Below, piece after piece: positions 10,083 to 23,868 of a stretch of DNA of 64,000 bases. The notes under the pieces were generated by a model. That model did no database searches. It worked only from the letters and a program-made list of their open reading frames with translations, and was not told the DNA's origin. Origin of the DNA: Arthrobotrys musiformis (Eukaryota; Ascomycota; Orbiliomycetes; Orbiliales; Orbiliaceae); assembly GCA_036971715.1 (NCBI GenBank), contig JAVHJL010000005.1, positions 3,038,001-3,102,000 of the forward strand, given 5' to 3'. The position numbers and the translations under genes are program-made. Every line of letters starts with the position of its first letter. Position 1 is the first letter of the stretch.

Positions 10083-13000
10083 CTAAAAGACTCTATCATT
10101 AGTCTTCTTCTTCTCCAACGGAACTTCATCCTTATCCGTGAAAAACCTTCGTCCGAGCCTCCTCCCTTCCCTCAACCTCTTAAACGCAACCTTAACGCTC
10201 TTCTTCTTCGCCTCGGGGCTCTTCCACACCTTCACCCTAGCCAGGTAATAAAGTACCACGGTAGCGAAGATGTTGAAAACAACGTACCCCCAGACGATAC
10301 CATAATTCCTCCAACGCTGGCTATACTCGATCCCGCTCGCACCAAGGAATTGGTCCGAAACGGTGATGGGGCAGTATCTACACTCCTCCGTGGAGTTGGG
10401 ATTATCCTGTTGTAAATAACCTGGTGCCCCGGCTTCGAAGTACGGTGCGAGGTATGCGGTACAACTTTGACCGGATGGAGGGGGAAAGATGGCGAGTTCC
10501 TCGGTTGTACAAGTGATCTTTCGGCCGTGTAGAGATGCGCCTGTGACTCCTCCGACGAGATATGTGAGTGGGGAGACACGATACATAAAGATCCAGAATC
10601 CTGGTAGAGTATCGGGAGGGGCGATGACACCGTTGAATGTTAACATGAGCGAGAACATTAGCGTGGCGAGGGTTCCGGCTGTCGCGGCATCGGGTAGACT
10701 GGCGACGACCATCTGGGCGAAGGTGCTGGCGAAGACGAAGAATTGGATGAGGTAGAGTAGGACGAGACCGTCGATTTCAGCCGGGTTGTTGGCACCGAAT
10801 ACGGACCAGTACCAGGCAGCCCAGACCAAAATTCCTAGGAAGATTTGGTAGGGGATTTCGACAACGATCTGGGCCATGATGAAGGCGATCCAGGAGTAGG
10901 CCTTTGAAGGACGTTCACGAACTTCGTATAGAGATCGTTGGATCACGAAGCGTGGCATAATCTACAAAACATGTTAGGCCGTCTCTCTTATAGGTTCTAC
11001 CAAGAAGGATAAAACATACCTGCTGGACGATAGTACTGAAAATTGCCATAACCATGAAGACTGCGAACATGAGACTTTGCGTTCCCGCCTGCGAACTCTT
11101 CGGCTTGAAAAACGAGAAACCAATGAACAGCGCCGAGGCCACTATCATATCACCAAGTTAGTATTTCATTTCTGTCGAGGAGATAAAGTAAGGCGAGAGA
11201 ATACTTACGACCCAACAAGAGTTTACCATAAACATAAGACGGTGTGCGCCAGTACTGCTGGAAAACTCTAACGGTAACATGCCAAATCTGTGGTGACAAA
11301 GGCATCGCGAACTCCCTCGTTCCTCCGGAAGCCTTGGGTTCTTGATGGTGCATTGTCTCGTGGATGCGGTTCAGTTCAGTTTGTACGTCTTTAGCCTCCT
11401 GGCTTGCCTTCCAAATGGCCGGCCAGTCTTGTACTCCGCCATTGATGATCTCCAACATGTACTCAGCAGGGTTCTCATCACCGCTGCATTTCCTGGCTCC
11501 ATTACCCTCGAAGTACCCGAGTAGAGTCTGAGAATTGTGTCCAATATCACCAAAATAAACCGTTTTCCCGCCTCTCGCCAAAAACAACAGTCTGTCGAAC
11601 TCTTGGAAGAGAATAGCCGAAGGTTGGTGAATAGTCGACAATACAGCTTGACCCGAATCCGCGAGTTTGCGTAGGAAATTGATAATACTCCACGAGCTCT
11701 GAGAATCCAATCCGGAAGTGGGTTCGTCCAAGAACAATAACAAGTCAGGTTTAGCAGCCAGTTCGACTCCGATGGTGAGTAGCTTTCGCTGTTCGACGTT
11801 CAACCCTTCTCCGGGATTTCCGACGACGGCCTCCGCGAAGTCTTCCATTCCGAGCATTTTGATCACATCCTCGACATGCGCGTGCTTTTCTTCAAGGCTG
11901 ACGCTTTCCGGTTGTCTCAAGATAGCAGAGAATCGTAAACTCTCCCTGACAGTGGCGGTTTCCAGATGTAAATCCTGCTGTTGAACATAGCCGGTACTTC
12001 GTTGGAAACTGGGGGGTAGGGGCTTGCCATTGACCAGCATATCACCGGTCAAAACTCCAACCTTCATACGTTGGGCAAGACAGTCCAATAGTGTGGTTTT
12101 ACCGGCGCCGGAGACACCCATCAATGCAGTTAAAGTTCCAGGCTTGACCCATCCGGAAACACCATCCAGAAGCCTCCTCTTCTCGTTGGCAATCATGATG
12201 TCTAGAGTAACGTCTCTCCAAGTGAAAACATCCTTCTGTTCCGCCAATGCAACCTTTTCACCAGAATCGCTGACCTCTCCTCCGCTTCCGCTTCCTTCCT
12301 CGTCACTCTTAGAAACAGGCGCATGTCCCCTCCTGTAAACCAAGAACTCTGCTGACCCGCCGCTCTTGGAATTCCACTCGGTAGCCGCAAAGTACGTAAA
12401 CCAGAAGAACAGCAAAAATGCAACAACGATACCAAAGTTCCTCCACAAGTGGGAGTAACTATAATCGTAACTGGCGGACGCCCAGGCTTCACCGCTGACG
12501 ACCCGGCTACCGACTGTAGCACCGGGAACAGCGCAGGCGAAGTTATTACCGGTTCCGTAGGGTGGTACCAGATTCGCGCATTCGTAGACTAATCCGTGAA
12601 CTTCATTGACGAGTAGAGATTCGTAGGCGTATCGGATAGGATTGATATATGAAATCCAGAAAAACCATTTCCGCTGGTAAGGAGGAGTGATCGTGTAACC
12701 CGTATAAATAACAATTGCGAGGACCATGATACCCGCGAAAGCCATGGCCTGGGAGATAGTTTTTGTCGATGCGGCTAGAGTTCTGAAGATAGCGCTCATA
12801 GCCAAAGTCGTGATGAAACTGAAGAGGAAGAAGATGAAAAACTTGGATACATCGTAGGAGAGACCACCGAGGAAGTAGATGACAAGGTTGAAGGCTGTGG
12901 CCGCAATGAACTTGACGGGGATATCTGATACGATACCCGCCGCGGCTTCAGTCCAAGGGTGGTAAAATGCGTAACTGTTGTGTTTATGCACAATAGGTCG

Positions 13001-14761
13001 TTGTTCGTATAACATGTTAATTTCCGTGATAGATCCGAGGGCGTTCAACAAGATAGCAAAGAAGAGTAAACCGGTCTTAGAGAAGAAACTTGCGGTGGAT
13101 TGCGGCGTTCCGTAAAAGATACTACCGATAATAAGTGCCATGACCACATTTCCCAGAGAGTGTGTAAGAGTAGAGGTACGGTCCATCCACATTCGTTGGT
13201 AAGCCCGTTTCGTACAAAGCGCGACTTGCATGCCAATTGAGAGAGTATAGGGGGACTTGGGGCGGGCGTGTTTGGCTTGTGCCATCTTTCTGGCCTCCCT
13301 GAGGTCGCCGTAGGTCTCCTCGCTGCTGTGCATGGCCTCCCAGTCCTCCATTTCTCGTAGCAACTGCTTCCTCTCGGGGCTGGCGATCCAGTAGGCCTCG
13401 AACTCTTCGGGGGTCCTGGGGACTTTGTTCTCAAACCCGGGCTTTGCCTTTCTCTCGCTGGGGTTGGTAACACTGGTGAGGAAATCGCCGGTGGTCTGAC
13501 GGACGGGACACTGCCATCCCATGTCCTCGAAGTATGCCTTCGCCCTTCCAGTGCTTCCGAAGAAGATCTGTCGGCCTTTGTAGAGAACTACTACTTTGTC
13601 GAATAAATCGTAGATACTTTGACTGGCCTGGTAGATAGCTACAGCCTGAGTGACGCCGAAGAAGGTAGCAGCACCCTTCAAACTCTTCACGAACTCCAAA
13701 GCGGTAGCGGAATCCAAACCACGGGAAGAGTTATCCCACGCGGCAATTGGAGCACCAGCGAGGGCCATCTCCGCCAGGGACACTCTTTTCCTCTCTCCAC
13801 CGCTGACACCTCTGACGAAATCGTTTCCGACTTTTGTGTTTTTGGTATGCGAGAGCCCGAGAACGGACATGATGATGCCCGTCATCATCTTGGCGTGCTC
13901 CTCCCTTCCGAAGCCCCCGACGCGGGCACTGGGGGTTCTGGCTGCGGCCGCGAACTCCAGGGTCTGTTGAACCGTAAGATGGGGGAAATGTTGGTCTTGT
14001 TCTTGATTGTACACCGCCTCTCCTCTGAACTCCTTCAAGAAAGTCTTCCTGTCGAGGCCATTGTACTTCACCTGCGTCTGCTCGGAAATCTTCAAACCAT
14101 GGTCCTCACCACAGATGGTTTTCAAAAAGGTAGAACACCCAGATCCGGGTCTCCCCAGCACGATCAACATCTCCCCTTCCTCCACCAAACCATCGAAATT
14201 CTGCAAAATAACCTTTTCTTTCCCACCGCTACCTCCTCTAAACGGGGCGATTATTGTGGAAAGCACCGTTTCCTGGTACTGTATCTCCGCCCCTTCGCCG
14301 GAAACATTGAGATTCCTAAACATAAACCCACATCGCGAGTGCTTCAACCCTTCCTCTTCAAGACTCCTAATAAACCTCTTGATGAACAACCGACGGTTGA
14401 AGGAGGGATTCTCAGGGTCTAAGCGAGGATCGTCGAAACCGACTCCCGTGACGGTTTCGACGGTATTAACACGTTTTAAGTGGCCGGGACCCTCTTGTCC
14501 ACCGACACGAGATTGCACACGTGAGATCTGTCGGATGATTCGGTCGAGATCTTGATCGTCTTCGACTTGGCCGTGGTGCTCGTGGTCGTCGCCGCCCCAT
14601 TGGCCGTATGCTTCCGAACGGTCGCGAGGGGATGTATGTGATGTTGTAGATGCGATTTCGATATGTTTTTCGGTAGCTGTGGGGGATTGGATATCGGAAT
14701 TTGCCGCGGTACTGGTTGACCCTAGCTTCGGGGGTGCTGGTTGCGAATTGGGTGAAGCCAT
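10083..14761 (-). CDS. PDR-type full-size ABC transporter (ABCG family)
   Basis: This is a plasma-membrane efflux pump of the pleiotropic drug resistance family with the reverse (NBD-TMD)2 layout. The model is complement(join(10083..10961, 11020..11141, 11209..14761)), 1517 residues, normal for Pdr5/Cdr1 relatives. The introns are 67 bp (GTAAGT, TACTAAC branch) and 58 bp (GTATGT). NBD1 has a degenerate Walker A, GRPGSGCST (Cys for Lys), a good signature VSGGERKR and Walker B AAWDN (Asn for the catalytic Glu). NBD2 has a canonical Walker A, GVSGAGKTT, and Walker B LLFLDEP, but a degraded signature LNVEQRK. This complementary asymmetry, one dead and one live ATP site, is a PDR hallmark. Each half ends with six predicted helices and Cys-containing extracellular loops. 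It is likely induced by toxic compounds, but I found no exact PDRE upstream. Substrates cannot be read from sequence. Confidence 0.95.
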
Positions 14762-16966
14762 GGTTGTATATAATTCTTATTATGTGTATATATATTATTG
14801 TAAAACCTATCGAGGCTTCGAAGTAGATATACGTCCCCCCCGTCTCATACGATTAATAAAAGAAATGAAAGACAGGGAAACACCGACTACAAACTTCAAT
14901 GGCCTCTTTAAGTATATCTCTTCAAAAAAAAAAGAATACCGATGGGGGATGGGAGGGAAGCCGTAGTTAAATAAAAAAAAATTAAGAAAAAAGTAATACC
15001 CATAGATCCAAGCCGGCCAGGCCACCCACACTCTCTCGATTCATGCACCCACACACGCCCATCCTCTCATTCCCTCGAATTTTAACTATCGCCGCACCCA
15101 TAATAGTCTGCGTTAATTCCTTTTCCTCACCTAGTTCCGTGTGGGGTTCAAAGTGTGTGCCGTCCACGGTGCGCAGCTAATTGCAGCAAAGGATCGCCCG
15201 CAGTAGGTTTTCGAGCTAAGAACGCGAGCAAATGTGCAGAAGGGAGCGAGAGGAACGTGGTATTTTCGCATTAGGAAATCGCTTCATCTTACCAAGCACA
15301 CCGCACCCGGGTCGAATGCATTCCGTTACCCAATCTCGGCCTGCACCAGCCAGTACCTGAACTTCAATCCCTCGTCGATAGCACAGAAAACTGTATACGC
15401 ATGTACTATGTAATCTTACAATTGAAAAAAACTCCCCGTTTCAAATTCTCGGATCTCAATGGAACAAAAAAACTTGAAAAAGGAATTAATTCAGTTAGCT
15501 AGTCCGTTCATACGTAGCATTTCTCCTGTCCCCGTCCAATTATATGCAATATGCACAAAACTCCAGGTGAAAGAGTCCATTCGGATGCCTCTCCTCCCGA
15601 ATTCGTCTTCCAGGCCAGAGGGGTCCGTAAATACGAAATATGCAAAAATCCACACGACCCCGGGAGCCCTCTCCTCCGAGAAAAGACATAAAAGGTATGC
15701 CTGCAATGTGCATGTACATGTAATGTAGATGACCCAATCCAGCCCAACCAGGCGAGGCCAAACTCAAACGAAAAAGAAATACTCAAAATATACCCCCTAA
15801 GGAAAAGGAAAATTCCGCAAGTTTAAACTCTGGTAAACTACCTAGTCACCAAGAAACATGCATATGCAGATATCAAAGTCCACTAACTAACTAGGCTACT
15901 TTTTTTTCTCCCTGACAAAGCGCGCTATCATCATTGGAGGCCAAGGAATACACTGAGAGAGAGCCTCGGAGATCTCGCAAAATCTAACTTCCGACGTCCG
16001 ACATCTCGACATTGTCACCCTGCAAACTAATCTAGAACATCTACCAAGACCCCCATCAGCCTTAATGACGTCCCACAGACAAAAACTCCAACAATAGCAA
16101 CGCGTTTAAACGCCCCTTCGGATTCGGTTGCTTCCGAGCTAACATCTCTTAGTGGCCAACCAACACTTCGGGCTCTTTCGTATTCCCGTATTTCCCTTCC
16201 GGCCGGACACCCCGCCTAGCCAACCCTTGCAACTATAACACACCTACGAACCACAGACAAGAAAAGCTTCTATGGACAGTCATCAACATGCACAGTCATC
16301 CCGAATATCTCAGATCTATTATCCCGTCGGCGTAATCCCTATTTTTACTTTTTAAGTTCCTTCGTCAGTTAGATAGTTATACAAACAGTGCAGGGTAAAG
16401 GGATTAGTAGTAGTAGTTAGTTAATGTTACAGCCACAATTGTAATCGCAATCCCATCTGGAGATACCGATCTCTTCCTTAAAACTTAAACCCATTCATTC
16501 TGCTTTTTTTCTTTTCTTCTTTTCTCGGTTCCGAATCGTTCCTATACCCATCCCTTCCATTATATCTCACACTCCCCACAACCCAACATCTCAATGATTA
16601 TAAAAAATAATAATAATAGAAAATAATCCTTCTAGAAAAAGATAGAAAATAAAAAAACAAGAGTTCTATAATCCGAATCCGCCTTGCTCAAAAAAGTAAA
16701 AAATAAAAATAAAAAAGTAAAAATAAAACCGATTCGGAAACCAGTTATCCGTCACGCCTCATAAACCCGCAGACAAAGATAACCCACAGCTAAAAAACAA
16801 AGCCCATCCATACAAAGAGAGAGAGGCAAGAAACCCACCAATATCAAACGCCATGATCAATGCATAGTACCCTCCTTACCTATATATAATCATAATAAAT
16901 AAAAAAAGGGGAAGATCGAAAGGCCAGGAAATTCGAAAACAAGCGCATGAAAAAAAAGGGGAGACT
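14762..16966. other. 2.2-kb promoter region of the ABC transporter and 3' side of the histidine kinase
   Basis: The stretch is A/T-rich close to the ABC start (TATATATATTATTG-like at 14786-14800) and contains A-runs at 14926 and 14972. A sequence ACCGTGGA (minus strand, around 15164-15171) is one base from the yeast PDRE TCCGTGGA, too weak to call. The right end holds the A/T-rich 3' flank of the kinase gene (repeated AAAATAAAAA around 16600-16730). No gene is seen. Confidence 0.4.
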
Positions 16967-19900
16967 TCAAACCCACCCCTTCCCTTCTCCTTCCTCCAAA
17001 AGCTCCTTAATAGTCTCCCCGAGAACCCTGAAATCAACGGGTTTACTGACATACCTCGAGAATCCCGCTGCCTTGCACCTTTCCGCAACATCACTCATCA
17101 CATTCGCCGAAAGAGCAATGATCGGTGTCCGCTTGGCTCCATTCTCCCTTTCCCACGCTCGAACTTCACTACATGTAGCAAACCCGTCTTTGCGCGGCAT
17201 GTGAAGATCACACTGTCCACCAATACATTAGCACCAACTACAACATATGTGATAGAGTGGAAAAGAAAAACAGCACTCACAAGAATCAAACTATACCATC
17301 CAACCCCTTTCTCCAACACCTTCGCCACACACTCCTCCCCATCAGTCGCAGTCTCAACCTCAACTCCAACCCTTCCCAAAAACCTCAAAAGAACCTTCTG
17401 ATTAACAGGATTATCCTCCACAAGTAGCACCTTATGCCCTTTATTCCCAACTTCCTCTTCCATCCGCCTGAACACCGCCTTTTGGCTTTCTACAACTTGC
17501 TGAGCCGTATGTCTATACCGATCCATGGACGCATCGCATTGCTTCTCCGGGTCGAAAATAACACTCAACCTCGACGGCTTGATCGGCTTGTAGATAAACT
17601 GTACCCTGGCCCCCATCTTGTCGTATAACTTGGGGTTCTCCTCAATGATCCCGGTTCGATGAATAGGCGTCGTAAGAATAACCATCGTCGTAGATGAACA
17701 CCTTCTTTCCTCGCATACGACCTTCGTGATCTTTGTGATGGCTTTGTAATCAGGAACATTAACCACAATATGAGAAAATACGATCCCGCTCCCCCCCACG
17801 CTGTCTTTATGGAGGAGAGCCTTCTTCGCCTCATCAACGTCTTTCACGACTTTAATCTCCGCCGGTATCTTCTTGGGCAAAACAGTCCGGATGTGACTTT
17901 CAATCGCAAGCCGACTGAACGGCATGAAAGAAATAATCAATATCCCAAACTTCTCAACCTCGCAACATTCATTTTCCTTTTTCCTTCCTTTTTCTTCTTT
18001 CACTGCCACCGTCGTTGTAGCCTCCATCTCTTTCTCCCTAGCTGCCTTTTCCACCTTCTCTTGAACCTCAACTGGTAATGAAAACCGCATGGAACTCGGA
18101 TCCTGCGCCGACGGAACCGGATGTGCCAGCGCCCTTTGACTATCCGTACTCAAAGGGTGCACTCCAATCCCAACAATCCCCAACCCCCCCTCCGCACAAC
18201 TCGTCGCAACAGACGCTTCGGTCTCCAAAGAAGACGAAGAATCAACCAGTGACGGCGGCGTCGGCATAGGAGTCGGCGCTGCTGCTGTCGTAGTATTATT
18301 ATTCGCCGCCGCTAGCGTCGTAATCTCATCCCCTTTCTTGGGAACCTTACAAACCGCCGAAAACCAAAACTTTGATCCCTCCCCTTTCTTACTCGTAGCC
18401 ATCATCTTGCCACCGTGTAATTCTACCAATTGTCTTGAAATCACTAATCCCAATCCGCTGCCGCCGTGGGCTCGGGTGCTGGATCCATCGATCTGGCTGA
18501 AGGGCTTGAACATCAACTCCTCGTCCTTTTTATCAAACCCCGGTCCTGTGTCATAGCATTCGAACCCAAGCACGACTCTATCCGGCGGAACTTCTTGATC
18601 CGTGATCACAAAGCAGCGGGTAAACACTTCCCCTTTACTCGTGAACTTGATAGCGTTCTAAAACACTCCCGAAATTAGTACCCTCCTGTAGCGTGTAAAA
18701 TAGTAGTGTTTTTTTTTAAAAAAAATACGAACCCCGACGATATTGAGCAGAACCTGCCTCAACCTAATCCTATCCCCGCAAACAACATCCGGCACCCCGC
18801 TCTCAACCAAATAATTCAACTCCAACTCCTTCGAGATCGCCATCGTACTCAACAGCTCCTGCGCATCCTCCACCAACGCACGCACCCCAAACCACTCCTC
18901 CCCGAGCCTCATCATCCCCGCCTCAACTTTGCTCAAATCCAAAATATCATTGATAACCATCAACAACCCATCGCTGCTACTGCTGATCGTATGGCAGTAA
19001 TCGAGTTGCTCCCCGTTCAACGGCGTATCCAACAGGAAATTAACCATCCCGCTAATCCCGATCAACGGCGTCCGGATCTCATGCGACATATTACTCAAAA
19101 ACCGAGTCTTACTTTCCATCGCCTTCTTCGCCGCATCATTCGCATCTTTCAGCCGTTGTTCCAGAAGCTTATGGTCGTTGATATCCGTGCAGGTCCCAAA
19201 CCACAGTCCCTCAACATTCGAAGCCTCGACGGATACACATCTCACCAGATGCCATCTGTATTCCCCATCTTTCCTCCTAAGCCTCAACTCTGTCGAAAAC
19301 GGCGGCGATGACGGTTCTTCCTCCGTATTCTTCTTCCCTCCGATCACTTCAACGCCTTTATCCCTCCCCGCATCGCTGACAGCTTTAAACCAAGCCCCGA
19401 GAGCCTTCTCCTTCGCCGTCATCTGCTCCTTCCTAAACCCCGGCAGAGCGCATTTAAACCGATCAGCAGGGTGCACGAACTCCATAAACCCCAACTGCAA
19501 AGCCTGATCCAACGTCTGCCCCGAAAACTCAAGCCACTGATTATTCGCAAACGTGATCCCCGCGCTCAACGTAGCCGCAAACACAATCTGAGGACTGCTG
19601 TTCGCCAAACTCCTATACTTCGCCTCCGACTCCGCCATCTCCGCCTGTCGCGCCGCATTCACCTCCGCGATCCGTTGGTCGTGAATATCCATATTCGTCC
19701 CGAACCAGTGCACTATCATCCCCCGATTATCCCGCAACGGAACGGCACGGATCATGAACCAGCGGTAATGTCCGTCGAATCTTCTGATGCGTATTTGGTA
19801 GGAGAACGGTTCTCCCTTTCTAACCGCCGCGAGCCACAGTCGTATATAATGCTCCCGATCGTCCGGGTGGAAGGGTTCGTATGGATCAGCCATGAATTCC

Positions 19901-22900
19901 TCCGCTGTGGCGCCTCTGTAACTTAACATCCGCGAGTTAACCCATGTCGTCTCACCGGTTTGTGGTGCGGCGGTGAATACGTGAACTGGTATCGCATCGA
20001 TGATAGTACGTAGAAGTTTATTCGACGGCGGCGGCATATTCTTCTGACCGTCGAATTGCTGGCTTCCTAGAAGCGGTGTCTTCGGCGGCGGGTTCCTATC
20101 CGCGAGTCCGGGGCTCATAGGCACGTTTGAAGAACTAGCGATGGTGGGGAATGATGCTCCAAAGTCCGCCCCGCGGGAGTGTAGCCTCGTATGATGTTTG
20201 TAAGAACTAGCTAGCGATGAGTGTCGTCTCAGCGGTATTCGCTTCTTCGAGTCATTCTTACTACTACTGCTGTCCGAGGACTCGACTTTGAGTCCCTCGG
20301 TGCTCGGGGACGGGAGCGGGTAGATTGCTGATTCGAGGGCGGATTCTATTGCTTGTAGGTCGTGGGTGGCGCTGGGCATTACGGGTGTGGATGCACCCGT
20401 GCGGTCCGGTACGGGGCTTTCGAGCATTCCCGGCCGCGTCTTAGGTTCTCTCGAATCTAAAGATGGGCCGTGCAGTGGGGTTTCGGGTAATGGCACGCTA
20501 CTGGGGGTCTCAGGTACCGAAGTGAGGGGGAGCATATCCGCGGTAGGAATGGAGATATAATGTGGCTTTCTGGACGGGGCGGCATCCAACATAGCCTCCA
20601 TGCCGAGTTTCGTATCCTTTGGTGCTCCGAAGAAGCCTGTCGTCTGTTTTTCTGATTCTGTCCTCGGCGTTAAGATTGCCTTGGGCGTCTGCATGTCCTC
20701 TGATGATGCTATATCAACACTGCCTTCCCTTTCGGAATCCGATGTCCTCTCCGATTCCGAGGTATTAACTCTGTTGTCTTTTGTTGTTTTGGGACTTGGC
20801 TCCATGGCTTCTGATATAGTCCTGGGCATGGGAGGACGCACGGGTCTCCCGGTAGCTTCCTCGATCAAGTGGCCAATCCTCGACTGGTGTGGTTTTGGGA
20901 CCGTAGGTATAGGTTGCTCCCCGGGACTCATGGGAACGTGATAAACGCCCGAGCTCGTCCGTCGTTTCGTATTCGGCGGCCGTTGGCTCGCCGAGAAGTA
21001 TTCATCGCCATGAAATCCCTTAGGACTGGGTGAGTTCATAGGACTCCTTCCTCCAGGCGGTTCTCCAAATGAGGCGATGAGGTCTTGATTCGGTGTTCCT
21101 GCTAAAGAATTCGTATTCGATGAAGATTTAGTATAGTCGCTCGGACTGGTAACACTCATAATGGAAGATCCGACATCACATCGTTTCCGTTGCGCTACAA
21201 CTTCAGAACCTTGGAATTGCAGATGTGAAAGCTGAAGGGCGGCGTTCGAGTGAGCCTGCGAGAGTGCGAAGGCGGTGGCCATGAGCGGGGATAGATGCGT
21301 GAGCGAGTGGACCAGGTTTTTGGGATAAGGGATCACAGAGGATAGGATGGAAAGAATGGCAATCGGTGTTCTTTTTTCTGTTACGACATCTGATGAGACG
21401 GTACCAGCACCGGGGGATTTCCTTCTGCCAAATTTGATGATTGAAGTTGACGGGTGGACTAGCGGTATATGGATCACCGTGGATGCGTTCTCCAGGCCAA
21501 TAGCGTGGATAGGCTCAGCGATCGAATACTGCGGGCTTTCAGCAGACGGATTGAAGCACTCCTCGTCTACTTTTGCGGGAGCAAAGAATGGATTTTCAGA
21601 AGGGTCGGCGCGGATGGCGGGTGAAGGAGCAGGCGATTGGGACCATGGGGATGATACAGCTTGTTCGAATTCTTCAAAAGCAGGGTGTCCTCCTCCCCCA
21701 CCCCCTCCTGTTGGTGATTTGGGCCGAATAGTATCCTTGTATCTGAGCTGGAAGTCTTCAACACACGGGAAAGGGAATCTCTTCCTTTTCGATTTGGGAG
21801 GCGGCTGGGGTTCCACGGCGGCAGTAGGATCAACTGCCTTCTTCTGGTCTTGCAGTCGAGCCTTTTCTTCCTTTCGAGCAGCCAGTCGTTCCCATTTTGT
21901 CTGCATATCCTTGTATTCCCGGGATAAAACAACCGTCTTTCCTCTTTCCAATACTCTGCTAACCCCCGCACCATCGATCAATGGTTCGCTTTCATATGTT
22001 AGAGGCTGTAGATTCAAGAATACCCTTCCCTTGGAATCGTCGTCTTCGATATGCAATAAAGGGTCCATGGGGTAATTCGGAGACAGGTCGGACGAGTGTC
22101 CGGGGTCTTTGGTGTCCCATTGAGAGAGAGATTGCTGAGTTAGGTCGACGGTCACGGGGGAGAAAACGGGACCTCCCGTGTCCGAAGGAATGATGACCGT
22201 CTCCACTGACTCTTGAGATAGACCTCTCCGAGGCCCCGGCGGTGGTTCCAGTCCCTCCAAATTGCTGCTACTACTGCTATTACCGTTGGTAGCAGCATGG
22301 TGATTGGTGACAGTCGAGCTTGTCCTCCTGTGCCCTCCCCGCTGCCGTCCTTCCCCCAGTATTTCCTCTTCTTCTTCGGGGTATGTTAGTAAGAGAGAGC
22401 TTTCTTCCTCTTCTTCATCATCGACATCATTATAAGTCGCTCTCTGCCCCCAAGGAGAATTGGTGAGGTCGGTGAGGTCTGTGGGAATTGTTAAAGAGAG
22501 TCTTTCAGCTTTGTAGAACTCTTTCATGATACGGACAACGGTGTCCCAGAAGCCATCGATGCCAGGTTCGGAGTGGAGCAGAAGAGCCAGCTCGTAGAGG
22601 TTTGGAGAAGGGTAGTCCGGGTTCTCATAGGCCGACGGGGTCGGAGGGTTTGTCTCTGGGGGGAAGAAGGCGACGGACGCCGGGGTGTTGGTACCAGAGG
22701 GGATAGCTCTGTCGTGTAGAGACGGAGACGGAGAGGCAATAGCTGCAGCGGCAGCAGCGGCTGTCGGGGACGATACATTGAAGCGACCCATATTAGGAAA
22801 AGGATATGAAGGGGTCCTGATTGGGTCAGATCGGTGGTGGGGAGGAGTGGATGAAGGCGGGGAGTCCTGGGAGACTTGGCGGTCGAGCCGGGATTTGCGA

Positions 22901-23227
22901 CGGGAGGGGAGTTGCCTAGACATCTGGGAATGAAGGTGAGAATTATACGCCTACAATACTCAATTAATAAAGTTTTTTTTTTTTTTTGTGTCATGACAAC
23001 CAAAGAAAAGTAAGACAGGAAGTTTATATGTAAATATTTATATCATATTCATTCATAATTAAATGGATCGTAAATAAAGATAATATATGTGAAGTAAGAG
23101 GGAGGCTAGGAGACTGGGTTGCATGTACTACCTCGCGTAGAGACTCGACCGTATGGCCGTTGACGGCGGAAAGAGGGTTGATTAGGGGGTCTGACTGGAC
23201 CATTGCGAATGGTGTTGAGGCATCCAC
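16967..23227 (-). CDS. Hybrid histidine kinase with two PAS domains
   Basis: This is a sensor kinase that autophosphorylates on His and passes the phosphate to its own receiver, the first step of fungal HOG-type phosphorelays. The model is complement(join(16967..17212, 17281..18657, 18733..22923, 23132..23227)), 1969 residues. Order: a 900-residue Ser/Pro-rich N-terminal region with a possible GAF-like segment; PAS 1 (AIPVHVFTAAPQTGETTWVN); PAS 2 (SSPQIVFAATLSAGITFANN); HisKA with H-box MSHEIRTP (His near residue 1313); HATPase with N-box NAIKFT, G1 DTGPGF and G2 GGSGLGL; a receiver-like segment lacking clear phosphoacceptor residues; and a C-terminal receiver (VLLVEDNPVNQ, acceptor Asp in CDLHMPRKDG, Lys in SKPVD). 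No transmembrane helix was noted, so it is probably cytosolic. The first exon (MDASTPFAMVQSDPLINPLS) is less certain; without it the protein starts at 22923. Its HHK group is not assigned. Confidence 0.9.
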
Positions 23228-23868
23228 GTGTGTGTTTTTATATACAGTCGATCGGTATATGAAGTACTGTTATGTTACTTAATTGGAACCGAGTGGGGCC
23301 GGGCGGTCAGGAAGTGTATGTATATCAGGTGGAAGTCGAGTAGGAGAACGTCAGAATGGGAAGAAGAGTGAGGAAGAGAATAGAATAGAATAGTATTAGT
23401 TAAAGAAAGAAAGAAAGTGGAGACTGCCAGCGGTATTGAAAAATTGCTGCTAGACCCAGTCCGGCGCTGATCGCCCGTCCCAATCCCGACCCGGTTTGAT
23501 TCCTGTTTGTAGCTGTATACGCTCACATCTAGTGCACCGCTCTGAGGCCGCCCGGGTATTCGATACTGTCGTTTGTGATGGAGAAGAAGAAGGGTAGTGT
23601 GGTTGTGGTGGTATGGAGTTGGTATTGGTGTGGTTGGCGGTGGCGGGATCTATACTATTACTATTACTGCTACTTACCTAGTGACAGGGGGTGACAGTCT
23701 GATGTTATGGGGAAAAGGGAATGGGAAAAAGGGAACCGATGACGTCACCGTGCTGCAGGTCCATTTCCTGTTTTGTTAGCGCCTTGGCACATCACCAGAC
23801 CCTGAGCCGACACCATATCACCATTTCATTCATATTATACATATTACAGTGTACTGGGTAAGTATTCG
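23228..23868. other. Promoter region of the histidine kinase
   Basis: This 641-bp gap holds the presumed promoter of the kinase. CACGTG lies at 23226-23231, at the start codon of exon 1, and TATATACA lies at 23239-23246. A run of AGAAAGAAAG-type repeats occurs at 23403-23418 and AGAATAGAATAGAATAG at 23377-23394. No gene is evident. Confidence 0.4.

Noticed and set aside
13619..14422. 267-codon plus-strand ORF opposite the ABC transporter
   Set aside because: It is the antisense shadow of NBD1, whose motifs are unmistakable on the minus strand.
15160..15175. Pdr1/Pdr3 response element before the ABC transporter
   Set aside because: Only ACCGTGGA, one base off the yeast site, is present once; that is too weak to call.
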